DNA of 64,000 nt. Origin: Saussurea involucrata (taxonomy: Eukaryota; Streptophyta; Magnoliopsida; Asterales; Asteraceae). Position 1 is the first letter of the stretch. Each line of letters begins with the position of its first letter. Below the pieces are notes generated by a model, which had not been told where the DNA came from, searched no databases, and saw only the letters and a program-made list of their open reading frames with translations. Positions 55,382 to 64,000 of this stretch are shown here, in pieces. Where the stretch lies: positions 39,497,870 to 39,561,869 of the forward strand of contig CM066317.1 in assembly GCA_033807775.1 (NCBI GenBank), written 5' to 3'. The position numbers and the translations under genes are program-made.

Positions 55382-57466
55382 ATGGCGGATCAAGAACACC
55401 GACAACCACCTCAAGAGCAAGTTCCTCCTCAAGAGGAATTTATTGACGAAGCAGCCGACAATGCCTTGGTCAACCTTGATCATGGCATTGAGATGGAAGC
55501 CAACAATCATCAGTTGGACGCTGCTGAGTTCCGACCACAAGCGCAACATCATGTGGTCGTGGACATTCTACTTGGTCACCCTCTCCGTGAGGCTCTCACT
55601 GCCACAGCCGACGTCCCTACGCTATATGTTTATCAAGTATGGCTCACTGCCCAAGTCATCACGGCTGCCAATTCTCAGACCATCACCGCACAGATCGACA
55701 ACCATCCCTTCACGCTAACACCAGACACGTTCCGTCGCTTGCTATCATTACCAGAAGCCAACACCGGCGAACACCAAGGCTACGACCCCGCGATCAATGA
55801 CACGATATTGTGTGCTCAAGTACGCGCTCTAGGCTATAACCGCGCCCTCGATCGACCTTCGGCATTCAACCGCAAATATCTAACGCCCATCTGGTACACG
55901 CTGTTCACCATACTGAACATGTGTCTCTCATCAAGATGGAAGGGAATAGACAAGTGCACAGGTGACTTCCTGCGTCTATTCCATGCTGTATGGTACAACA
56001 GGCACGTCGACTTCGCGATGATTATATGGCGTGAGTTGGTTCAAGCTATTGGGAATATCGGAGGTACGAAGCAAAAGAAATTCCTACCTTATCCTCGATT
56101 CCTCACTCTGGCCATCAGACAACATATGGAGGCGAATCCCGGGATACCGCGACGCATAAACCATCCGGTATGTCCTCCATTCCATCTACAATATATGGTG
56201 ATTCGGAACCCATCCAACGCCATAGCCATGCCCATACCTGAAGCCCTATTGGCACACGCGAACCCTAATGCACCGAGTGTGGTAGAATATAGGAGAGAGA
56301 GTTAGCTGCTCCTATGGTCCAGCCAGCGCCGGTGGGACCTCCCCAGGGAGATAGACCCGAGCGACGTGAGGGTCCTAGGACAAGAGGAGGAAGGGCCTGG
56401 GCAGCAGGGGCTCCCGGGCGGGGTGTGTTGAGATTACACGAGAGGGGAACAGGCGTGGGTGGTGCATTGGATCTGCAAGCCGGTACTACCCAAGCCGGAC
56501 CGAGCCAATAACCAGTTCCCATCACCCGTACCACGACCGACGCAGGACCGTCGACTAGACTATACGAGGTCCAGGTCGTCACTGAAACCGAACGCCCAAT
56601 GCTCCACCATGACACGGAAGCATACATCTCTGACCCCCCTTCACCGTCCAGACAGGTGGAGGATGTGGAATCTGACTCCACCGAATCCGATACGGACCGT
56701 ACTATCCGGGCAACATTAATCCCTACCCGTATCGAACCCAACCCAGATTTTACCGAAGGAATCCCATCTGACTCACCGATACCCCCTCTAATCCCTACAA
56801 CCCAGCCGGATACGGGAGACATACGGAGAGAGGAGGGAGTATTAGTTGAACAATTAGAACTTATGAGATGGAGGGAATTGAGGTCGAAAGCGAACCAAGA
56901 AAGATTAAGGCGTAAAGATAAAGAGGCTTCTGAGCGACCCTAAACCAGCGTCATCCACGTAGCCACATCTACTATCCCATCTAATCCATTGGGACGGGGT
57001 ATTGAAGAAGCCGCCGTGGACCTAGCAGCATACTTGCACAATCTCCCTAGCCACTCATCCGTCTCTCAAAAGACGGATGTTTCATCTTCACACGGGGAAT
57101 TAGCACAACTTCTACCGATCTCTCACTCGGAGAGTATTGGTATTGAAACAAGAGACCAGCCTCCCCCAGTCTCGCCTTCTTTTAAAGCACCATCGAGTCT
57201 AGAGCCACTTGTTATTGAACACTCTTCAGCTAGGACACAGGATGAGACAACGAACATCGGTGCTCTTAGTGACCCGATAGGAATTTCCGTAGGATCTCCG
57301 CCTTTAAGAGGAATCCGAGGATCGGAAGGAAATCCTACCACGGACACACCTTCGCCAACCGTGAACGTAGGTGGCTCTACCTCTAAGGTAGATGCCTCAA
57401 CGGGTGATCTAAGTGATCCCGGAGTTACTTTACCCGACTTTATGTCACAAGGGTCTCTGGACAACA
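55382..57466 (+). pseudogene. Element D third ORF (env-like), broken, cut by E
   Basis: ATG at 55382 (MADQEHRQPPQEQVPPQEEF). The first 308 codons form a globular region with VYQVWLTAQVITAANSQTI, TFRRLLSLPEAN, FNRKYLTPIWYTLFTILNM and FLPYPRFLTLAIRQHME, which resembles the N-terminal region of the E third ORF (RKALSLP, MNFIFAHLI, WVPYPRFISAI). It ends at TAG 56303-56305. A Pro/Ser/Asp-rich C-terminal part continues in another frame (56599-57466) with a TAA at 56941. The LTR of E begins at 57467. The post-pol position matches the env-like ORF of Sireviruses. No signal peptide or convincing membrane segment was seen, so an envelope role is not supported. Confidence 0.7.
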
Positions 57467-58434
57467 TGTTGGTCCCGAAGGCCTATACAAGTTTGTAGAA
57501 GGGGGGGGGGTTGAATACAAACACACATATTTTACTTTTCTAAATTGTTTATTGATAAATCATTAACAATTTACAGCTAGATGCGGAAACAAGATTAAGG
57601 ATAAACCTAAATCTAAACAAGTTGGAACACTAAGGTTTCTTTCACTAAGAGAGATAAGGAAATTACTAATAATAACCTATCTTGAGATAAGAGATTGAAC
57701 TTGTCCAGAGTTAGCAAGTTACTTCAAATGAAGTGGGTTCATCTCTTTATATACTGCATGCATTTAATGCAAGTCAGTATACACTTTACACGTGTCATCA
57801 GCTGGTTGGTTGCATGTCATTGACCTTGGTTGACAACCTTAGTAGCCGCATGGATGAACAGTGTAGTATCAGAGTGGTTGTACGATTTCAGACAGTCGGA
57901 GGTTCTTTTCTGACATTTCGTACGGAGTCGTGCAAGGGGGGTTAAGACAAAAGTACTTTGTACGGAGGACTTCATGATCAGCTTTTCGTTGATTCAACGA
58001 TTATCATTTTCTATTCAGCGAATGATAAAGTTCAGCGATAGCTGAAGTCTTGTACTTGATACTTCACGTTGAGTGGACAAATCTGAGTCTTCGCTGATCT
58101 GCATCAGTTCATTAGGAGACTTGTCGCTGGTTCTTGAGCTTGATCTTCGACTTCAGCGTAGAACCTTTGTTGATGTGAAACTTGTCTTCAGGGATCATAA
58201 GTAAACAACTAACTTATCAGCGATCATCATAATGACTGAACAGACTCAGAGCATTAATGGTGAACAGTGTTCGCTGAATGTTTATTTTAAAGAGCGAGAG
58301 TTCCTATCAGCGGTACTGTAAGATCTTAGTACTTATCAACGATAGTGAAACTCTGATACATATTGTTTACTTACAATTTTCACTAAGTATATAAGAGAGG
58401 GTCGTTATCAAATCACTGAGGGTTTGGATCAACA
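57467..58434 (-). repeat. 3' LTR of element E
   Basis: 968 bp; on the minus strand TGTTGATCCAAACCCTCAG...CCGAAG..CCAACA. It aligns by eye along its length with the solo LTR 22844-23792, with scattered differences. It contains a G homopolymer (plus strand, 57499-57510), and TCAGCG or CGCTGA near 58014, 58030, 58092, 58153, 58218, 58271 and 58307. The left target flank is CAACA (57462-57466); the other side is not in the window. Confidence 0.92.
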
Positions 58435-58448
58435 ATCTCCCCCTATTT
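58435..58448 (-). promoter_or_regulatory. Polypurine tract of element E
   Basis: Minus strand AAATAGGGGGAGAT directly before the LTR start TGTTGATCC: the plus-strand primer site expected at a 3' LTR. Confidence 0.88.
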
Positions 58449-58625
58449 GATTATGACATAGCAACAAAGAAAATTGCTATTTAATGAAAACATAAGGATA
58501 AAAAGAACTCATAAAATATTTGTCCCTTTTACTGTTTTCTGGGATCTTTTCAGTACTGATGGAGTAAAGTACATTCGCTGAAATCTTTCTTTAAAACTTT
58601 GAATCAGGTTACAAAGGCGATCATA

Positions 58626-61600
58626 TCAGCTTATAAAGGGTTCTTCCTTGATGAGAAGTTCATCAAGGGTCTTTGATGTGGGGATCATCCAGTCAGGGAC
58701 ATCTACTCCTTGATTCTTTTTCTTCAGAGCTGCTTCAAAAATCAAAGGCTTCAGATGTCTAGCTTTGATGTCGCGTCTGACTTCACACCAGTATACGAGA
58801 TCTCTGAGTTGTTCGATGGGAGCGATGTCGAGCTCAGAGATACGTTGAAAGTGATGATTTCCATAGTAGTCTAAAAAGAATATACCATAGGGATCACTTA
58901 CAACTGTGCCAGGAATGAATGTTTCTCCAGGTGGTAGGGAGGTGTCAAGCATTGAGAGATCGGCATCAGGGCCAACAATTTCAGCACGAGAGAAACCAAT
59001 GCCCGTTTCATTCCGAATATGAGGACCTGAACCAGAGGCTTTCTTTTTCTTATCAGAGACTTTTCTTGGTTGAGGAAGAGTAGGAGGAATATCCACAGCA
59101 GATGAAAGCAGGTCGATCTGTTTGTTTAAGATCTTCTCGACATGGCTTTTGAACTTTGAGCGCGATCCCTGAATGGCTAATTTTGTTTCTAACCATTCAG
59201 AGAGAGCAAACTTTTCTAAGGTAGCATCATAGAAGGTTTGCTTGGTTTTGTCATCTCTGTAGACATCCACTTCAACAACAGGAACTTCAGCGTACAGTCT
59301 TCCTCTGATGTTTGCCTTGACGATTTTGGATGGTCTAGATCGATAGGTCAACATTTATTTAGCCCATTCCAAAGTCGTATCAGAGACCTTAGTCTTTTCT
59401 CTAACGATCTCTTGAGCATCATCCCATAGCTGACGTTGAACATCAATGGGAACTCTTTTCAGCTTGGGGTCTTTTATTGATCGTTTAGAAAGCTGGATGG
59501 CGTATTCTCTGTCTTTTTCTTCATCTTCCTTTCTTTCAGCGATTAGGCGTTCAGCTCTGAGGTGTTCCTTGTATTCCTTTTTGGAAATCCTGAACTTTGG
59601 AGGAACTGAAGGAAGTTGATCACGCCTCAAAATGATTCGCTGATCCTCGAATCGCTTTATTATCTCCTCCCTTCTTTTCCGATCCTCTTCACTTAGCTTT
59701 TGAGGAGCTAAGGAAGGTCTGCCTCTGTGCGAGAGTAGCCGTTCTTCTGGTTCATCAGTCTCAGAGATTAAATCTAAGACTGGGATTATTTCTTCAGCAG
59801 CAACTGGTATTATTGGTGAAGTCGCAGTTGTGGAGCCTTCAGCGATATCCTCAAACAGGGGAGAGGACTAGCTGAAACACAGCGATCTTACGAGTAAGAA
59901 CTTGGGTAGAATCAGATAGAGAGAATTGGTTCAAGTGTATAGGCTTGGGTAGTAGATCTGATAGTGTATGATAGAGGAGGGATGGAGTGAGAGATGTTTA
60001 GTATACCTGACAAACCGGCTTTTCAAGCAAGATCATCAGATTGTCATCTTCAGCGACGCTTTTGCCTTTGCCTTTCTCAGCTCCAGAGGCTGAGGGCTTT
60101 GTCTTTGTCCGCTCCCCTGTAGGTTCATTTATCGAGATTCCCTTAAGAGCTTTGATCTTTGGAGCAGGTTTGACGATAAAGAAGTCATCGTCATCTTCGT
60201 CATCATCATCATCATTCTTTGGAGAAGAGGATGGTTCAGTGTCAGGGATGTCGACGGCTTCATCATCTTCTGCTTCGGATTCGGTTTTATCAGCTTCTTC
60301 TTCGAGTTGCTCCCCCTCAGATACAGAGGCGAGCTTCTCGGTTTCCTCAGGGTTTTCATCTCCCTGAGGTCCAGCGGTGGTTTCTTCAGCATCCTTCTCT
60401 CCCCTAATAGATTCATCATGGGAAAGGTCTTCAGCGCTCTTGGGGAGATCTTCAGCGCTCTTCTCCCCCTCTTTATCATGATGACTGGGGGAGGAATGGG
60501 TTGACTCAGTAGCGTTGGTAGGTTTTCTGTCTTCTTGGCCAGAGAAACCTATCAGATCTTCAATCTTTGCTATTCTGTCTTGAAGGCCAGAGATAGCAGG
60601 ATTGATCTTTTCCAGCTCAGTGCGATCCGCCGCTGTGAAATTGTCAGATGCAGGGACAGGGGCAGGAGCAGGAGTATTCGCTTTGTGTAGGAGCTGCTCG
60701 ATCATCGATTTCATCGAACTAACATCGGTCTTTACAGAGCCTAAGTCAGTCTTTACAGCAGACATATCTCCCTCTAGTTGTCTAACCGATGTCTTCAGCG
60801 TTGTGACCTCGCTGGACATGGATGAAACTAAATTTTTGAGAGAGGTGTAGTCTGTATAGATGTCCGCGAGCACCTTGGCGAAGTCGCTGATAGTGTTATC
60901 AACTTGCTTCAAGTCATCTGTGGAAGCCTTCTTCTCCACCACCGTTGTCAGCTTGTTCAGATTCTCTCCAGCGTTTGTTACAGCTTTAGAGTTATTAAAA
61001 AGAGTGGTGGTGAGATCTGCCAGCGTTGTCTCCACAGCTTTCAAAGAGGCGTTGATGTCTCCCAAATTAGGACCTGTAACATCTAAAAACTTGTGAACAT
61101 AGGAAAGCTCAGAAGTTTGGGGTTTAGTCACAGTGTTTATGGGTTGGTGTGTACCTGCAGGAGGATTGATGAACTCGTCAAAATTACGGGTTCCTGAAAA
61201 GTGTTCCATGTCATCTTCAAAAGTGCCCATGGATTGTCTTGCAGGTCCTGTCTTCATCATTCCTGGAGAATCAGCTTTAGGTTCCGTAGAAATGATGGCA
61301 GCTCCAGCGAGAACTGGAGTAGAGACCAAATGAGTAGAGGGAGGAGCGAAGGATAAGAATGGGGGTTGGGTTCTGAGTTCAGCGTTGGATTCGCTGACAA
61401 TCACTTCATCAGTCTTTTGAGAGACTGAAGGAGGTTGGGTTGGTTCCAAGTTTGTAACCTCAGCATTTAGAGACGCTGAAGTTGGGATTGAAGGGATGGC
61501 CTGTTCAGGTGTGGCAGAGCGTACCACTGAACGTTCCTTCAGCTCTGCAGGAATAGCTGAGGAGTCTTCAGCATGAGATTGCTGGGGTTGCTCCTTTGTT

Positions 61601-62646
61601 TTCTTGATCCTTTTAGAACCAAGTGGGGTAGAATAATGTTTCCTTTTCTTAGAAGGAGAGGATTTTGTGGCCAGGGTATCAGCGATGGGTATTGTCGCTG
61701 AAGGAGCCACATAATGAGAAGAAGAAGGGTTGAGAAGAGTCAAGAGTGTAGAAAGACGTACCTCATTCACCATTGGTTTGAAGTCGAGTATCTTTGGGCC
61801 GACCAGAGAGAGTTTCAGGTCACCTTCAGTTGGGTAGCTCTCCTTCAGGCCATATTAGAAGATGGCGCTGATGAATCGGGGGTAAGGAACCCATGGAGGT
61901 CTGTCAGCAATGGTGTCCACTCTTAGAACTAGGTCATCATAGATAATCGATGCCCAGTCTATGTTGAGACCTTTCAGCAGTGCATACCCCATTGCTTGCT
62001 GAGGTTTAGCGACTTGGTCAGAGGAGCCGCTCTTTGCAGTCATGCAGCTGATTAGATGAGCGAAGATGAAATTCATCTCGCTGGGCATTTTCGATTTCTT
62101 GATAATCGTCAGCTTCTTCTCGGCCTTCATGTCTCTGCCGATTTCCCATACATAGCCCATTGCATCGAAAAATGCAATGATGGCTTCCCTGTCTGAGTTT
62201 TTCTTAGGGTCAGGGAGGGGAACAAATGGTTTTTCCTTGGTAGTGATGGGAAGGCTGAGAGCTTTGCGAATAATTGTAGGGGTGATCTTCATGGTGCCAT
62301 ATTCGATGTCGCAAAGGATGCAATCGATTGTTTTGGAGGGGTCTTTGGCTGAAGGTAGTTGAGAGTGTCTGGCTGAGTACCAGAATTGTGAGAGCAAGAG
62401 CTGATGAGCAGGAGGTGTTATGGTCAGGGCTGTGGAGATGCAGCAATTCTTTAGGAATTTCACAGCATCATCTAGATGTGTGACTTGTTTTCGAGGAGGA
62501 AACCCGAGAAGCGCATAGAGGTTGTTCACCTTAGTCCAATCCAGTTTGTCAAGGGTAAACTTGACTTAAGGAGCCTTGAGGATATCCACTTCCTCAGAAT
62601 CAGCGGAGATGTTCTCAGCGGTAGCAGGAATGTCAGACGAAGCCAT
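58626..62646 (-). pseudogene. Element E third ORF (env-like), with stops
   Basis: Start ATG at 62646 (MASSDIPATAENISADSEE). Region 1 (62646-61855): LYALLGFPPRKQVTHLDDA, IIRKALSLP, FFDAMGYVWEIG, MNFIFAHLISCM and WVPYPRFISAI, similar to the D third ORF. Region 2 (61773-59998, 591 codons): Ser/Pro-rich, a long coiled-coil-like stretch (about 61050-60680, ADLTTTLFNN...LKTSVRQLEGDMSAVK), then an acidic tail with SPKNDDDDDEDDDDFF. Region 3 (59740-58626): Glu/Arg/Lys-rich helix, then a folded part with GIFFLDYYGNHHFQRISEL. Stops near 62567, 61854 and 59357 are each explained by one C-to-T change. GTATAC at 59996 and TTTCAG near 59873 could bound a small intron. No clear signal peptide or membrane segment. 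Confidence 0.65.
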
Positions 62647-63637
62647 TTCTCTGTATTATCAGTTCAACCAAAGATGTTAACAAATAAGAATTATCTTAAT
62701 GTGGAAAGATTTTCCATTAAGATGGTTCAAATTTTATTCATTTCATTCAGACACAAATGTCTTAATGAAGATTAGGTTTTTTCTTGATTTTAAGAAACGA
62801 AATGTAAACCCATTTATTCTTGTTATCCAGTTTTCTATGAAGAATTAGATTCTGGAAACGAATGAAGAACAAGTTTAAGATTTTCGCATTTACACTTGAA
62901 GAACAACCATGAAATGGTTGTGTTCATAAAACCATGAAAGAAAATGATTTCATTTTAAGAAGTTCTTTTGTTTGATCTTGTTAAAACAAGGAAAAGATCA
63001 TAAACAAGTTATACGCATTTGGTAATAAATAAGAACATATTAACCTTGATGTTTGATGAAGAAGATGATGAACAGTTCTTGAAGTTTTTGAAAGCACAAA
63101 TGCAACAGTGAATTCTTTCTTGCGGAGGCAGATTGATCGCGTAAAAGAAAAATATAAACTACGAGTTTGTTTATATAGAGAGATTAGAGAGAGAAAATCT
63201 TGAGCGGGAAAAGATTTTCATCATGACACGGACACGTGTTTGCATTTGATTGGAAGTTTGAACGAGACGTGCAAACGTGTGTCAGGAAGAGAAAACGTGA
63301 CGGGGTTTATCCGTTGCAATGACGTCACAACTGTCCTTTCATATTCTTTTAGGATGTCTCTGAGGTTTTGAAAAACTCAGGGACTCTTTTATAAACATGA
63401 AGCACTGAATGAAAATATTCAGCGATGGTTTTAAGAAATTTCAAAATATCGCTGTTAAGGAAGAGATATTCAGCGATGCATTTTGTTTTGAAATCTTGCA
63501 TTTTCATGCGATTGTCAAAGAGAGAAAACATACCTTGATATCAGCTTTAACCAAGTTTTATTCAGAGAGAAGATGATTGAATAGGTTATACGAGTTGATT
63601 TTATCCTATCGCTGATCAATGTGAACCGTTTAGGATT
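62647..63637 (-). other. Spacer between E pol and third ORF
   Basis: AT-rich non-coding sequence of about 1 kb. It contains ACGTG-type motifs (near 63230, 63267, 63292), a TATATAGAGAGA stretch near 63171-63183 that on the minus strand is TATATAAACAAAC-like, and TCAGCG motifs near 63420 and 63470. It could hold a promoter for the third ORF, but this is not established. Confidence 0.45.
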
Positions 63638-64000
63638 TTACCCTTCAAAGTTCAGCATTCCAAGCTCGCTGATGAGAAAGTTGAATCTTGTCTCATCAAG
63701 AGGTTTGGTAAATAAATCAGCTAACTGATAATCAGTTGGGATAAAATGAAGTTCTATATCACCATTCATCACATGATCTCTGATAAAATGATATCTGATT
63801 TCTATATGTTTGGTCTTTGAATGTAGTACTGGATTGTTTGCTATAGCAATGGCACTTGTGCTGTCGCAATAGATTGGAATTTTGGAGAGCTGAAGATCAT
63901 AGTCTAGTAGCTGATTTCTCATCCACAAGACTTGAGAACAACAGCTTCCAGCAGCTACATATTCAGCTTCAGCTGTGGAAGTGGACACTGAATTTTTCTT
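63638..64000 (-). CDS. Element E pol, RNase H C-terminus (partial)
   Basis: Open to the window edge. Copia RNase H end: STSTAEAEYVAAGSCCSQVL, IPIYCDSTSAIAIANNP (catalytic Asp), HSKTKHIEIRYHFIRDH and LADLFTKPLDETRFNFL, ending LNFEG-stop at 63638. It is close to the D RNase H tail but without its stop. The N-terminal pol domains lie outside the window, so whether pol is intact cannot be judged. Confidence 0.92.
   Translation of the reverse strand, partial: KKNSVSTSTAEAEYVAAGSCCSQVLWMRNQLLDYDLQLSKIPIYCDSTSAIAIANNPVLHSKTKHIEIRYHFIRDHVMNGDIELHFIPTDYQLADLFTKPLDETRFNFLISELGMLNFEG

Larger units (their letters stand above)
45684..57466 (+). mobile_element. Copia element D (Sirevirus-like), interrupted by E
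   Basis: LTR, iMet primer site, long leader, gag, pol in copia order (protease, integrase, RT, RNase H), a cluster of polypurine tracts, then a third ORF. The extra ORF after pol and the multiple polypurine tracts are features described for the Sirevirus genus. D is inserted in the gag tail of C and is itself cut at 57466 by the LTR of E; its own 3' end is beyond the window. The reading frames have several in-frame stops and a few frameshifts. Confidence 0.85.
57467..64000 (-). mobile_element. Copia element E (Sirevirus-like), 3' part
   Basis: Minus-strand element. From right to left: end of pol (RNase H, 64000-63638), spacer, long third ORF (62646-58626), polypurine tract (58448-58435) and 3' LTR (58434-57467). 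The 5' part lies beyond the window. Its LTR family is the same as the solo LTR inside B. It is inserted in the third ORF of D. Confidence 0.88.

Noticed and set aside
60041..60504. Ser-rich plus-strand ORFs opposite the third ORF of E
   Set aside because: Ser runs are the antisense reading of the Asp/Glu-rich tail on the minus strand.
1..64000. tRNA, rRNA or snRNA genes
   Set aside because: The only tRNA-like sequences seen are retroelement primer sites of 12 to 18 bases; no full cloverleaf or rRNA segment was found by eye.

Overview
This window looks like nuclear DNA of a flowering plant. It has split genes with GT-AG introns, a chloroplast-targeted host protein, and wall-to-wall plant-type retrotransposons: Ty3/gypsy chromovirus, Athila/Tat, Ty1/copia Sirevirus-like, L1-type LINE, hAT and Tourist/PIF-Harbinger. 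The style of the gag genes suggests a eudicot, possibly Asteraceae, but that is inference. Only one host gene is well supported: a five-exon HPP-family membrane protein gene on the minus strand (33942-39941), related to the plastid nitrite transporter NITR2. It appears intact, with a 4.7 kb second intron.

Layout. 1-3039: minus-strand Athila/Tat-type element (5' LTR, tRNA-Asp primer site, broken gag), hit by a Tourist-like element at the left edge. 4063-6807: an internally deleted chromovirus (F), gag joined to integrase tail plus part of an LTR. 6808-15394: complete but decayed chromovirus A with 5-bp target duplication. 15621-16678: foldback element. 16922-32346: a 5'-truncated LINE on the minus strand with a perfect 14-bp target duplication. 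It was split by chromovirus B (20071-29151), which itself holds a solo LTR (22844-23792), and by a hAT-like element (30402-31276). 32722-32870: small TRIM-like solo LTR. 33942-39941: HPP gene. 40302-42428: two Tourist-like elements abutting at one TAA. 42592-45683: copia element C, interrupted by copia element D (45684-57466). D is interrupted in its third ORF by minus-strand element E (57467 to the window end), whose LTR belongs to the same family as the solo LTR inside B.

The most unusual signal is structural. The LTRs of A and B carry tandem arrays of five to eight small hairpins. Their stems differ from unit to unit but stay complementary, while the loop is conserved. More broadly, every LTR family here carries its own short palindromic motif: CCCACAGTGGG in the Athila type, TCCGGA in A, B and D, ATCGC...GCGAT in C, TCAGCG/CGCTGA in E. 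A and B also share a conserved palindrome near the LTR 5' end and a candidate leader intron that would remove the primer site from the gag mRNA. All retroelement reading frames are broken, often by stops that look like C-to-T changes. Boundaries and splice sites were read by eye, without alignment software.
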